A stretch of 64,000 bases of DNA from an uncultured Ruminococcus sp. (GCA_934359255.1 CAKRLG010000003.1:1-64000), one strand, 5' to 3'. Positions 1 to 9,268 are shown, numbered from the stretch's first letter. A program made the numbers and translations. The notes: generated from the letters alone by a model not told the origin.

Positions 1-145
1 GACAATAAGAAAGAAAATACGCCCGTGTCCGGGCAAAAGAATCGCGGGGCACGCGAGGATAGCTTGTAGATACTTGGCTCAGTGGAGCCATTGAGCAAGA
101 AGCCCCCACTTCAAAATCTATGATTTAAGTGGTGGGAGCATGTCA
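1..145 (+). mobile_element. IS200/IS605-type element, right end with omegaRNA-like 3' scaffold (truncated by window edge)
   Basis: The stretch contains consecutive small hairpins typical of the 3' end of a tnpB omegaRNA and element right end: GCCCGTGTCCGGGC at 21-34, TCGCG/CGCGA at 42-56, and a CCCACTT/AAGTGG stem around 104-133, ending in a GGGAGCATGTCAC-like tail. No tnpB frame is inside the window, so the transposase/nuclease gene would lie to the left on the same strand. The boundary is placed near 145 because the sequence beyond reads as the body of the neighbouring nuclease gene. Family assignment rests on my recollection of the conserved right-end sequence; the exact end is uncertain by several bases. 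Confidence 0.65.
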
Positions 146-1283
146 CTGTGAATTCGAGATATACCGGATCATGATCCGAATAGGTGTATCCGGTGTTGAT
201 GTTGTCGTAGGAGACGCATTCGATATTGTCTGAGATAATAAATCCATCCAGTGTTACGGTATACGTTTCACCCGGTACATATTCCATGTCGGCGTTTCTG
301 GCGCTGTTCCACAGGGAATCCCGTTCCTCGTCCGTCAGCTGATCGATGCAGAAAGAAAAGTGGTCAGGAAGGCTGGCTCTCGGGAATGGGTATGCCCAGG
401 ATTCGCGGTTTTCGGAATCGTCCTCGGAGGCTTTCAGATCATGGTTGAAATCACCGCCGCACAGGACGTAATTGCCTGCTTCATATTCTTTCTGCATGTC
501 TTCGGTAAGCATCGAGATCTGTCCCTCGCGGATTGCGTCGCTGTTGCCGTAGGCGGACATGTGGAGGTCAAAAATCACCAGTTCTTTTCCGTTATCCACA
601 GGCAGTCTGGAAATACTGTAGCAGCGATCCAGATCAAAAAATTTACTGAAGGATGTAGACACCGGGAAACTTCTCCGCAGAGAATCGGTCACCAGATATC
701 TGGAAAACAGAGCAAGTCCTGATTTGCTGCTTCCATGGGGCTGGGTAAACGGGTAGAAAAGGAAAGCGGAGTCGTAGTTCTGTGCGAAGACAGAATTGTA
801 GGAACTCAGGCAGTCCTTTAAGATAGAATATTCGTTTACGTGATAACTTCTGGTGGAATCAAGATCCACTTCCTGAAGCAGGGCGAAATCCGGATCATAA
901 GAGGCGATCAGTTCGCCGGCACCCCGGATCGTCTCCTGTACGCTTTCTTTGCTCTTTGCCCAGGAGGACTTGCCACCGTCCATGAAGAAACTGAAATCCG
1001 GTGTGTAAGCACCAAAACCAAGGTTGTAGGTCAGGGCGGAGTAGGTTTCCCCGGCAGTCAGTGCCGTGTTGTACCGTGCTGATGCAGAAGCCGGGCGAGC
1101 TCCGGAAGTCAGTCCCGCCAGATCCTCTCCGGCATCAGGGGCAGATTCCACTTCCAGAACCAGATTGTCTTCGATGCGGTGGTAGCTGGCGTAGAGATAG
1201 ATGATATAAGCAATCAGCGCCAGTAAAATTACCCCGAGTACGATACCAAGTACTTTAAAAATTTTCTTTACGGTCTTTTTCAT
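111..1283 (-). CDS. Membrane-anchored endonuclease/exonuclease/phosphatase family protein with IS-derived C terminus
   Basis: A 390-residue protein with an N-terminal membrane anchor (about residues 10-33) and an outward-facing EEP-fold phosphodiesterase domain. Motifs seen are QEVD in LLQEVDLDS, GGDFNHD, and the terminal SDHDPV, which carry metal and catalytic residues in this family (DNase I-like, sphingomyelinase-like). The substrate cannot be told. After DHDPVYLEFTV the frame runs into the IS right end, so the last roughly ten residues (TCSHHLNHRF) and the stop codon are encoded by the mobile element. All core motifs precede this point, so the enzyme is probably still functional. Confidence 0.8.
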   Translation of the reverse strand: MKKTVKKIFKVLGIVLGVILLALIAYIIYLYASYHRIEDNLVLEVESAPDAGEDLAGLTSGARPASASARYNTALTAGETYSALTYNLGFGAYTPDFSFFMDGGKSSWAKSKESVQETIRGAGELIASYDPDFALLQEVDLDSTRSYHVNEYSILKDCLSSYNSVFAQNYDSAFLFYPFTQPHGSSKSGLALFSRYLVTDSLRRSFPVSTSFSKFFDLDRCYSISRLPVDNGKELVIFDLHMSAYGNSDAIREGQISMLTEDMQKEYEAGNYVLCGGDFNHDLKASEDDSENRESWAYPFPRASLPDHFSFCIDQLTDEERDSLWNSARNADMEYVPGETYTVTLDGFIISDNIECVSYDNINTGYTYSDHDPVYLEFTVTCSHHLNHRF

Positions 1284-1373
1284 AGTATGCCTTTCTTATC
1301 TAATGTAAAATACAGGTAAAATTTCTATTTCCCTGAGTGTATCATATTCGGGGTAAAAACTCTATAAACTTAT

Positions 1374-3164
1374 TTATCCGATCGGCTCAAAATCAGCAGC
1401 TCCGTGTTTGCAAAGCGGGCAGATGTAGTCTGCCGGAAGTTCATCGCCTTCGTAGATATAGCCGCAGACTTTGCAGACAAATCCTTTCTTTCCTTCGGTT
1501 TCCGGTTTTGGTTTTACGTTGTTCTGATAGTAGGTGTAAGTCATGGTTTCCTGATTGCTCATCACGCGGGCTTCGGTCACGCTGCAGATGAACATGCCGT
1601 GGGTACCGAGATCTACATAGCCTTCTACTTTGAGAGACATAAAGGCATTGATGTATTTATCCAGGAAGACCAATCCGTTGTCGGAACGGTGTACGGTCTG
1701 ACCGGCAAATTTATCCACGCTTCGTCCGGTCTGGAAGCCAAACTGCTGGAAGACGGAGAACGGTGCTTCCGTGGACAGACAGTTGACATTTAACATACCG
1801 GTCTGTTTGATGACATGGTGTGAATAGTTTGCTTTGTTGATATTAACTGCTACACGGTTCGGAGTATCGGTCAGCTGGATGACGGTGTTTACGATCAGAC
1901 CGTTATCTTTTTTACCATCGTTAGAAGTTACCACATACAGGCCGTAACCGATCCGGAACAGTGCGGTCAGGTCATTTTTATTGGCAAGGGTATCGTTCTG
2001 GGCAATGTACTCTTTGCACAGTTCATCTGCCATGGCTTCCAGCTGATCCTGATTGTCCTGATTGATGGCAGAGAGGATCTTTACGGTGGTATCGAGCCAG
2101 TTAATCTTTTTGCATTTTGCCATCATCTCACGCATTACCTTGGCAGCCAGAGGAGCCCAGGAACCGTTCTCGATCAGACCTACCGTACGGTTCTGGAAGT
2201 TGTGTTCCACCAGACGGGAGATGTAGTCGTGCATAAACGGATAGATGCTTGCGTTGTAGGTTGTGGTGGCGAGGATCAGTTTGCTGTAGCGGAAAGCATC
2301 GGAGAGAGCCAGGGACATATCGTCTCTTGCCAGATCGTATACGACAACCTTCGGACAGCCTTTACTTCTTAATTTGTCAGCCAGCAGATCCACTGCTTTT
2401 TTCGTATGTCCATAGACGGAAGTATAGGCGATCACGATGCCTTCTTCTTCCGGTGTGTAGGAAGACCAGGTGTCATACAGACCGATGTAATGTCCCAGAT
2501 TTTCCGAAAGCACCGGTCCATGGAGTGGACAGATGATCTGGATATCAAGGGTTGCAGCCACTTTCAGGAGGGACTGAACCTGTGTGCCGTATTTTCCTAC
2601 GATGCCGATGAAGTATCTGCGGGCTTCATCGTCCCAGTCTTCTTCCACATCCAGGGCTCCGAATTTGCCGAAGCCGTCGGCGGAGAAGAGCACTTTGTCG
2701 GTGCTGTCATAAGTAACCATAACTTCCGGCCAGTGCACCATCGGGGCAAATACAAAGGTCAGCTGATGGTTTCCAAGGCTTAACGTGCCGCCGTTGGTAA
2801 CTTCCAGCTTCTGTCCTTCCAGAGTAAGTCCGAAGAAGTTGTAGATCATCTGAAAGGTCTTCACGTTGGCAACAACGGTGGTGTCCGGGTAAACTTTCAG
2901 GAAATTAGCCACGTTTGCCGCATGATCCGGTTCCATGTGCTGTACGATCAGGTAATCCGGTTTGCGGCCGTCGAGTACCTGTTCCAGGTTATCCAGCCAT
3001 TCGTGGGTGAAGTTTGCATCTACGGTGTCCATGACAGCAGTCTTTTCGTCGAGGATCACGTAAGAGTTGTAAGCCATACCGTTGGCTACCGGGTACTGTC
3101 CTTCAAATAAATCAACTTTATGATCGTTGACGCCTACGTATTTGATAGTATCTGTGATTTTCAT
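1374..3164 (-). CDS. fprA: Flavodiiron protein fused to flavin reductase-like and rubredoxin domains
   Basis: A 596-residue cytoplasmic NO/O2 reductase. Order of domains: metallo-beta-lactamase-like diiron domain (about 1-250, ligands in QHMEPDH and HGPVLS), flavodoxin domain binding FMN (SVYGHTKKA, about 255-400), a flavin reductase-like domain (about 420-550) and a C-terminal rubredoxin (CKVCGY...CPLCK). The fusion can pass electrons from NAD(P)H through flavin and rubredoxin to the diiron site within one chain. The start at 3164 was chosen over an upstream in-frame ATG because a GGAGGTTC ribosome site lies just ahead and the homologous sequence begins with MKITDTIKYVG. The divergent Crp/Fnr gene is the likely regulator. 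Confidence 0.92.
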   Translation of the reverse strand: MKITDTIKYVGVNDHKVDLFEGQYPVANGMAYNSYVILDEKTAVMDTVDANFTHEWLDNLEQVLDGRKPDYLIVQHMEPDHAANVANFLKVYPDTTVVANVKTFQMIYNFFGLTLEGQKLEVTNGGTLSLGNHQLTFVFAPMVHWPEVMVTYDSTDKVLFSADGFGKFGALDVEEDWDDEARRYFIGIVGKYGTQVQSLLKVAATLDIQIICPLHGPVLSENLGHYIGLYDTWSSYTPEEEGIVIAYTSVYGHTKKAVDLLADKLRSKGCPKVVVYDLARDDMSLALSDAFRYSKLILATTTYNASIYPFMHDYISRLVEHNFQNRTVGLIENGSWAPLAAKVMREMMAKCKKINWLDTTVKILSAINQDNQDQLEAMADELCKEYIAQNDTLANKNDLTALFRIGYGLYVVTSNDGKKDNGLIVNTVIQLTDTPNRVAVNINKANYSHHVIKQTGMLNVNCLSTEAPFSVFQQFGFQTGRSVDKFAGQTVHRSDNGLVFLDKYINAFMSLKVEGYVDLGTHGMFICSVTEARVMSNQETMTYTYYQNNVKPKPETEGKKGFVCKVCGYIYEGDELPADYICPLCKHGAADFEPIG

Positions 3165-3236
3165 ATATGGGAACCTCCTGTGTGTGGAATCTGTTTTCTT
3201 GTTATTATTAGTATACCCGGAGAAACCGGAAAATTC

Positions 3237-3252
3237 TGTTGCAAAAGCAACA
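3237..3252. promoter_or_regulatory. Crp/Fnr-type operator candidate TGTTGC-N4-GCAACA
   Basis: A perfect 6-4-6 palindrome with spacer AAAA lies between the divergent flavodiiron gene and the Crp/Fnr-family gene. Its geometry matches binding sites of this regulator family, so autoregulation plus control of the flavodiiron protein is likely; this is inference. Confidence 0.6.
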
Positions 3253-3304
3253 AAATGAGAGTATGTTAAAAAAAACACAAAAAAAGAAAGACGAGGGAAT
3301 ACAG

Positions 3305-3949
3305 ATGGAGAAAGTGACATTGTTTTCACATATCCTGCCGGAAGAGCAGGAACGGATGTGGGTCTGTTTTCAGATGCGAGAGGTTGTGTATGAGAATAAC
3401 GAGATCATCATGGAGTATACGAATACGATGAAAAAGATCGGTCTGATCGCGGAGGGACAGGCTTCTTTATATGGCAGTGATGCGGAGGGCAATCAGTACC
3501 TGATGGATGAACTGAAAAAAGATGATGTCTTCGGGGAACCGCTGCTGTTACCGGAACTGTCGCAGCATTACTATGTCTGTGCGAAGGCGAAGACGCGTGT
3601 ACTCTTTATTGATTACGAGCATGTGATCAAGCGGTGTGAAAATGCGTGCAAATTCCACAGTCAGATGGTCAGCAACCTGTTACAGATGATCGCCATGCGT
3701 GCCAGCCAGCAGGCAAACAGGATCTATGTCCTGTCGAGAAACAGTATCCGGAAAAAGATCCTGGCATATTTGAGAGAGGTGGCGGGAGAACGGCGGGATC
3801 AGACATTTACCCTGCCGGTATCTTATACAACGCTGGCAGAATATCTGTGCGTGGATCGGAGTGCAATGATGCGGGAACTGAAGAATCTGACAGAGGAAGG
3901 GGTGCTTTTCAGGGAAGGGAGAAAAATACGGTTGGTGAGCGTGGAATAG
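3305..3949 (+). CDS. Crp/Fnr family transcriptional regulator
   Basis: A 214-residue regulator with an N-terminal cyclic-nucleotide-binding-like beta-roll (about 1-120), a dimerisation helix (CKFHSQMVSNLLQMIAMRA) and a C-terminal winged helix (SYTTLAEYLCVDRSAMMRE). No N-terminal Fnr-type cysteine cluster is visible, so an iron-sulfur oxygen sensor is not supported; a heme- or redox-sensing HcpR-like role is possible because the partner gene detoxifies NO/O2. Start chosen at MEKVTLF (GAGGG ahead) rather than an upstream ATG. A diverged copy of its 3' end occurs at 17508-17614. Confidence 0.85.
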   Translation: MEKVTLFSHILPEEQERMWVCFQMREVVYENNEIIMEYTNTMKKIGLIAEGQASLYGSDAEGNQYLMDELKKDDVFGEPLLLPELSQHYYVCAKAKTRVLFIDYEHVIKRCENACKFHSQMVSNLLQMIAMRASQQANRIYVLSRNSIRKKILAYLREVAGERRDQTFTLPVSYTTLAEYLCVDRSAMMRELKNLTEEGVLFREGRKIRLVSVE

Positions 3950-3960
3950 GAGAAAAATAG

Positions 3961-4010
3961 AAAAGAAGTCAGGAATGTTAGTAAAACCTAGCAATCCTGA
4001 CTTCTTTTTG
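3961..4010. terminator. Bidirectional Rho-independent terminator
   Basis: An AAAAGAAGTCAGGAAT arm pairs with ATCCTGACTTCTTTTT, giving T-runs on both strands between the convergent crp-family gene and the kinase operon. Confidence 0.85.
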
Positions 4011-4034
4011 GTTCTGTGGTTATAAAAGATACTT

Positions 4035-6101
4035 TTAATCCGACGGCATAATCATATCTGTATTAAAGGTAACATTTGTTCCGCAGGTATAAGTTCCACC
4101 ATCGCTGATGATAGCGCAGGGGGAAGCAGAAAAGGAACTGTTAGTTATGGTTAGAACTCCACAATTATATATGATTCCTTTATAACTTTCCCTGAGAGAA
4201 CTGTTTTCAATTTCGATACTTCCATTAGACTCGTTTTTCAAGGCGTAGCAGCCTCCGATGATGGAGGAATCGTCACGGACAGAGATTTCATGAAACCCGG
4301 AGCAGTCATCAGATTGGCAGCCGTTATGAATGGTGCTGTAGAAGCTGCCGGAATTTGTGACGGAACTATTGGAAAGAATGAGCTGTCCATCGTTATCAAT
4401 AGTGTAATAAGAATTTCTGTCATCAGAGTTCTGATTATATACACCATCTTCAGCACTTCTCTTCAATTTCATTCCGGTAAGAAATGTGGTGCCGGTTTTC
4501 CGATTATATAGCGCTGCATGATATGGAGAAGTATTGTCGACAGTACCACTGCTTAAAGACAGGCTTCCGTAGTTCATAATGGTATGTTCGGAAGTTGTGT
4601 TGGTCAGAGTATTGTTGTCAAAATGTAAAGCAATATGGGTATCTTCCGGAATAACAATATTTTCCGAAATATCCTTCAAAAAATAAATATCCGTCATCGT
4701 ATAGCTGGATTTTCCGGCTTCCTGTGGAGAGACCGTACTGATGGCATCGGATAAAGTAGCATAGTATGCAGAACACGGATTACCATCTTTCCAATAGCTT
4801 AATTCAACGGCGGCATCTTCTTCAGAAACTTGCTTCACATTCGAGGAAACACTGTAGTCATCGGTGGATGAAGCAGACGATGCAGTTTTTGCAGAATGCT
4901 CCTGCACTTTATCCAATACAAAGGATATCAGAAACAACAAAACAAGTCCGAAAACAGACAAAATAAGAATGTTGTTAAAAATTGTATTGGCGGTTGTTTC
5001 CTGGGGTTGTTTTTCGTTTTCATTCTCGTCCATTTTAGCAAAGGATTCTGCAATATCGGATGTATCAGACAGTGTATAGATTGGTTTTTCATCTTTAGGA
5101 ATATTTTCCTCTGCAGGAACAGTTTTTAACGGTTCTGCATACAGATCTTTCATGAAATCCTTAATACCGGCGTATCGTTCCAGGGCATCTACCTGGAGCC
5201 CTTTTTCTATAGCATGACAAACATTCGGGCGGACAGAAATATCAGGGATGCGTGAAATCGGTATCAGCTGGTCATTTTCGATACGTGAAGTAGCATCCTG
5301 TGGTAAAATTCCCGTCAGCATATGATAGAGTACAGCACAGACGGCGTACACATCTGTCCAGGGTCCCTGCCGACTGTCAGAATGATATTGTTCTTCCGGT
5401 GCATATCCCCTTTTCAGAATAACCGTAAGGTTTTCATCGTCATCATCAGAAAATTCCCGGGCGGCACCAAAATCAATCAAAGTCAGTGTATGGTCCGGAC
5501 GATACATCAGATTTTCAGGGCTGACATCACGATGAATCAGACCTTTCTGATGCATGGACTGTAATGCCATAAGGATCGGCCACATCAGAGTCAGTGCTTC
5601 GGATTCTGTAAAAGGTGTTTTCTGCTGTTTCATATATTTTTTCAGAGAAAGCCCCGGGACATATTCCATCACGATATAAGCGGTATTGTTGCAGAAAAGC
5701 ATTTCCCGGAACTGTGCAATACCGGAGGTGCCAGACAGACGTTGAAGAATTTCGCCCTCTTTGGCATAACTTCTCATTCCTGTGTGAAAATAAAGTTTCT
5801 GATTTTCCATTTCGGGAAGAACTGTCTCATTATCAGAGGCTCTGCAGGCGAGTGTAGAAGGAAAGTACTCTTTGATGGCAACAATAGTTTCTGTCGGCAG
5901 ATGCATGGCAAGATAAGTAATCCCAAAACCGCCTTTGCCAAGAGCACGCCCGATCAGATATTTTCCTTCTAAGATAGAAAAAACGGGCAGAGCGTTTTTC
6001 AAAGGTTGCGTATTTTTAGAATAGCCACAATGAGGGCAGGGACTGTCGGGTGTCGGATTGCTTTGCATACAACCGGGACACAGGTGGTCAATATCAATCA
6101 T
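4035..6101 (-). CDS. Transmembrane Ser/Thr protein kinase with N-terminal zinc ribbon and beta-helix-like ectodomain
   Basis: 688 residues. Residues 1-30 form a zinc ribbon (C8, C11, C22, C25). A Hanks-type kinase domain spans about 45-320 with glycine loop GKGGFG (55-60), lysine K77 in VAIK, catalytic HRD (190-192) with N197, DFG (210-212) and APE (234-236), so it should be active. A single membrane helix follows (about 376-396). The outer 290 residues are rich in N, S, T and short repeated strands such as NNTLTNTT, suggesting a solenoid sensing domain. Last gene of an HTH-FHA-kinase operon, overlapping the FHA gene by four bases. Closely related to the kinase at 10831-12882. The external signal and targets are unknown. 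Confidence 0.88.
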   Translation of the reverse strand: MIDIDHLCPGCMQSNPTPDSPCPHCGYSKNTQPLKNALPVFSILEGKYLIGRALGKGGFGITYLAMHLPTETIVAIKEYFPSTLACRASDNETVLPEMENQKLYFHTGMRSYAKEGEILQRLSGTSGIAQFREMLFCNNTAYIVMEYVPGLSLKKYMKQQKTPFTESEALTLMWPILMALQSMHQKGLIHRDVSPENLMYRPDHTLTLIDFGAAREFSDDDDENLTVILKRGYAPEEQYHSDSRQGPWTDVYAVCAVLYHMLTGILPQDATSRIENDQLIPISRIPDISVRPNVCHAIEKGLQVDALERYAGIKDFMKDLYAEPLKTVPAEENIPKDEKPIYTLSDTSDIAESFAKMDENENEKQPQETTANTIFNNILILSVFGLVLLFLISFVLDKVQEHSAKTASSASSTDDYSVSSNVKQVSEEDAAVELSYWKDGNPCSAYYATLSDAISTVSPQEAGKSSYTMTDIYFLKDISENIVIPEDTHIALHFDNNTLTNTTSEHTIMNYGSLSLSSGTVDNTSPYHAALYNRKTGTTFLTGMKLKRSAEDGVYNQNSDDRNSYYTIDNDGQLILSNSSVTNSGSFYSTIHNGCQSDDCSGFHEISVRDDSSIIGGCYALKNESNGSIEIENSSLRESYKGIIYNCGVLTITNSSFSASPCAIISDGGTYTCGTNVTFNTDMIMPSD

Positions 6102-6718
6102 GTGTTATCCTCCCTGCTTGCTGAAAGTCTGAAAGAAGTCTTCCGGTTTCCGATAGAAAAAATACTTCCGTCCGGAACTTCGATACTGGTGTTTGCGATG
6201 AGCCGTTCGCCATCAACAGTATAGGTGCCGTTGGCAGAATAATCAGTAATTACAAATGTATGCCGGGATGCATGATAGCAGACAGCAGCATGCCTGCGGC
6301 TGATATCAGAAGAATTAACAACAATCTGACAATACTGACTGCTTCTGCCGAGGAATACATTCGTATAAGCAGGAAGCGGAAAACTTTTTCCCTCGAGAGA
6401 CCCTGTCAGAAAAAGAAGTGTGCCGCAGTTAGAAACATTTTCCGGCGCATCTGCAGAAACAGATGCAGATAAAACTTCCGGAATCTTGTCGGTACTGTGC
6501 ACTTTCAGATGAAAAAGTAAACAGATACTGATGATCGGACATACCAGAAGCAACAAAGGTATGACAATATGGGAAAGCGTCTGTCCGTGTTGCCAGTATT
6601 GTCTGCAAATCTGCAAAGCAGTATAGCCATGAAAAACCGGCAGACATAAAACGGCTGCTTCAATAAGAAGCAATAATAAAGCCAGTAGTGTACAGTTTCG
6701 GCGGTGCTTGTCAGCCAT
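6098..6718 (-). CDS. FHA-domain membrane protein
   Basis: About 206 residues. Two N-terminal hydrophobic segments (about 10-30 and 45-68) anchor it, followed by a cytoplasmic FHA domain (about 105-195) with the phosphothreonine-binding pattern LGRSSQ, SRRHA and NGTYTVDG. It likely docks onto phosphorylated kinase or other targets. The start MADKHRR is preferred because GGAGG sits nine bases upstream; an ATG two codons earlier (6724) lies too close. It overlaps the kinase gene start as ATGA. Confidence 0.85.
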   Translation of the reverse strand: MADKHRRNCTLLALLLLLIEAAVLCLPVFHGYTALQICRQYWQHGQTLSHIVIPLLLLVCPIISICLLFHLKVHSTDKIPEVLSASVSADAPENVSNCGTLLFLTGSLEGKSFPLPAYTNVFLGRSSQYCQIVVNSSDISRRHAAVCYHASRHTFVITDYSANGTYTVDGERLIANTSIEVPDGSIFSIGNRKTSFRLSASREDNT

Positions 6719-6723
6719 GAACA

Positions 6724-8145
6724 TTAAACCTCCATTTCTGCAATATGTTGTGCCAGCAGCTGGAGTGTATCTTCTTTGGAATAAACAAGATTACTTCCTT
6801 CCAGCGACTGCATAAAATCATAAAAGATCCGGCAGATGGATTCTTCTGCAATATGAATATTGCAACAGTAAGCTCCATAGACGAAAGCATTTGTTGTGTA
6901 AATATGTACTCCGGTTTTCGGATGGACATAGATAGCGAGATAATCCGGAAGATTCAGACTGGTAGGACGGACGAGCATTCCATTGACAGTATCTTTGGCA
7001 ATCTCATCATAAAGATAACGAAGCATTTGCCGGATATCCTGTGATTCTAATGGTGGTACATACTGAGGAGGCAGATCTGCCATAGAACAGGTATGTATCA
7101 GATCCTGTAACCCCTGTTCAGTGAAGACTGTCTGATAGGAACCTGTGATTTGCCGAAGTACGGAAAAATGCTGTTCGACAAGCGAAAACATCTCTTTATA
7201 AGGCATCGAACCATTTTGCATATATTTTCGTATAACATCCGGTGTGATATAACGCCCGGTGCATGGCTGCGACATCAGGATCTGAAGGGAATCCGGTGAT
7301 GTATTGCTGATATATTCCTGTAAGACCTCCAGAATACTGGTATTGCATTGAACCAGTGGGTCGCAGCATTCCAGCAGACTTCGGAAAAATCCAGTATAAA
7401 AATCAATGAGATCTTTATCTTCACGAATCTGCGCCATGGACAGATCTTCTGATAACTGGATCAGGTAGTTCTGCGTAGTGATGTAATAGCTCATCGGAGA
7501 CATAGTAGCTGCCTTTGGAGCTTCACAGAAATAGTAGGGGCGATATTTTCCACGGGAAGCCAGACAAAGAGGAATAACAGAATGTAAAAGTTGCAGGTTC
7601 TTTACACCGGCAGAGCGATCCGAATGAAAACAAAGTAAAGCATCAACGGTAAAATTCCGTTGGGCAAGCCACAGTTCCAGTAATTCCATGGTAAGATCCA
7701 GTTTCTCCGGTAAGAACATAGAAAAAGCAGAACCCTCACAGGAAGTTGCTTCATAGATCAGGACGGTACGGATTGCGTTGCGAACAGCATATTCTCCCTT
7801 GATCAGACGGCTTGTCAGTTCAATCTTATCCACCTGTGGTGGAGGAAGCATGGAAAAGCGAATAGAAGAAAGATCATTCAGCAAATTACAGACCGCCTGC
7901 CGGTTTTCATAAGTTTCTTCTCCCTGAAGTAAAATATCATATAATCTGAAAAACTCTTTTTTCTTGTCTACAGGAAGATTAAAATGACGGGCCAGAGCGC
8001 GTACGACTTTGTAAGATAAGATACGCTCATCTGTCAATGCTTTATGAATAGAGGTGCGTTCGGCTTCGATACTCCGTGCAATATGGGAGATGGATTCACC
8101 GCTATCCTCGATCAGATTTTTGAGAAAAATACTGAATTTTGACAT
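6724..8145 (-). CDS. HTH-domain protein of unknown function, first gene of kinase operon
   Basis: 473 residues. The first 65 or so form an XRE-like helix-turn-helix (FLKNLIEDSGESISHIARS, then ERTSIHKALTDE). The remaining roughly 400 residues are predicted soluble and match nothing I recognise; they are leucine-rich and helix-like with several cysteines. The ORF extends upstream, but AGGAGGC directly precedes the ATG at 8145. It overlaps the FHA gene stop/start as TAATG. Being the only obvious DNA-binding protein in the island and lying next to the shared operator, it is the leading candidate regulator of all four transcription units. Confidence 0.7.
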   Translation of the reverse strand: MSKFSIFLKNLIEDSGESISHIARSIEAERTSIHKALTDERILSYKVVRALARHFNLPVDKKKEFFRLYDILLQGEETYENRQAVCNLLNDLSSIRFSMLPPPQVDKIELTSRLIKGEYAVRNAIRTVLIYEATSCEGSAFSMFLPEKLDLTMELLELWLAQRNFTVDALLCFHSDRSAGVKNLQLLHSVIPLCLASRGKYRPYYFCEAPKAATMSPMSYYITTQNYLIQLSEDLSMAQIREDKDLIDFYTGFFRSLLECCDPLVQCNTSILEVLQEYISNTSPDSLQILMSQPCTGRYITPDVIRKYMQNGSMPYKEMFSLVEQHFSVLRQITGSYQTVFTEQGLQDLIHTCSMADLPPQYVPPLESQDIRQMLRYLYDEIAKDTVNGMLVRPTSLNLPDYLAIYVHPKTGVHIYTTNAFVYGAYCCNIHIAEESICRIFYDFMQSLEGSNLVYSKEDTLQLLAQHIAEMEV

Positions 8146-8191
8146 AATAGAAAGCCTCCTTTTTTCATGCAAAGGCACATTTTGTAAAATT

Positions 8192-8291
8192 ATTTTAGCA
8201 TATTCTTGGTAAACAGTCTGTGACAAAAAGTGGGAAATAACAGGCACATATTCTGTCACAGATTGTTCCATATTCTGATTTTTTTTATACT
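8192..8291. promoter_or_regulatory. Divergent promoter pair with TGTCACA half-sites
   Basis: Rightward: half-site TGTCACA at 8254-8260, -35 TTGTTC at 8263-8268, 17-bp spacer, -10 TATACT at 8286-8291. Leftward: half-site TGTCACA (complement of 8219-8225) and extended -10 TGCTAAAAT (complement of 8192-8200). The same elements with the same or one-base-different spacing recur at 12915-13015. Confidence 0.65.
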
Positions 8292-8319
8292 TATAACAGA
8301 AAAGACCGGAGGTGATGGA

Positions 8320-9225
8320 GTGAGGCTGTTTGGAAGGAAGGGAACAGAGTGTAAGGAAGAAAAAACAGAAATTCCGGAAGTGCCGTATGATGAAGAATCG
8401 ATTACGGAGAATCTGTATCTGGAGCAGAACGGGCAATTGCCGGATGAACTGCAGGTTTCCGCAGCCAGTCTGGTGGGTGGACGGAAGAATCAGCAGGATA
8501 GCCTGTGCTATACATATGAGCCGGAGAAAGGATTGCTGGCTGTTGTGTGTGACGGTATGGGAGGTCTTGGAGGCGGTGAACAGGCAAGCTATACTGCATG
8601 TTCAGGGATGATGGATGCCTTCCGAAAAAATGGTAAGGAAAAAGCGGCTGATTTTTTTGTACAGACGGCTTCAAAACTGGATATGACTGTTGCAGGAATC
8701 CCGGATAAAGACGGAGTGCCGTTGGGAGCCGGTACGACGGTCGTAGCAGTGTGGATTCAGGAAGACAGGATGCACTGGCTTTCGATTGGTGACAGTAAGA
8801 TATATCTCATAAGAAATCAGCACACAAAATGTTTGACAACGCCGCATAATTATAAAATGCTTCTGGATAAAAGACTACAGGCAAAAAATATCACGCAGGA
8901 AATATATGAAGCTGAACTTTCGAGGGGAGAAGCACTGGTCAGTTATATCGGGATGAATGGTCTGAAATATATGGATGTTTCAATGGAAGGAATAGATTTG
9001 GAACCTGGAGATCAGATTCTACTGTGCAGTGATGGATTTTACCGCCAGTGCCCGGATGAGAATCTGGCAGAACAGCTTGAGCAGCTTACGGGAGACCCGG
9101 AAACGTATGCATCACAATTGGCAGAGAACGTTATCCGAAATCAGCCAAGGGGTATGGACAATACGACTTTGATACTGATCACATATTGCCCGGGGGAAGA
9201 GAAAATCTCGGAAAAAGGTGAGTGA
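8320..9225 (+). CDS. PP2C-type protein phosphatase
   Basis: 301 residues from a GTG start preceded by GGAGGTGAT. Contains the metal-dependent phosphatase motifs GRKNQQDS, CDGMGGLGGGE, GAGTTVVAVW, IGDSKIY, CSDGFYRQC and DNTTLILI, so both metal-binding aspartates and the family signature are intact. About 45 residues precede the catalytic domain. It should reverse phosphorylation by the two kinases of the island. First gene of a PP2C-FHA-FHA operon, transcribed divergently from the HTH-FHA-kinase operon. Confidence 0.9.
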   Translation: MRLFGRKGTECKEEKTEIPEVPYDEESITENLYLEQNGQLPDELQVSAASLVGGRKNQQDSLCYTYEPEKGLLAVVCDGMGGLGGGEQASYTACSGMMDAFRKNGKEKAADFFVQTASKLDMTVAGIPDKDGVPLGAGTTVVAVWIQEDRMHWLSIGDSKIYLIRNQHTKCLTTPHNYKMLLDKRLQAKNITQEIYEAELSRGEALVSYIGMNGLKYMDVSMEGIDLEPGDQILLCSDGFYRQCPDENLAEQLEQLTGDPETYASQLAENVIRNQPRGMDNTTLILITYCPGEEKISEKGE

Positions 9226-9268
9226 TGATATTAAAAAATTTGCTTAAAGAGGAAAGGGGAAATGAAAA

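Noticed and set aside
3165..3329. 55-codon N-terminal extension of the flavodiiron protein with a hydrophobic start resembling a signal peptide
   Set aside because: It would cover the operator and promoter region; GGAGGTTC lies directly before the internal ATG and the family starts there.
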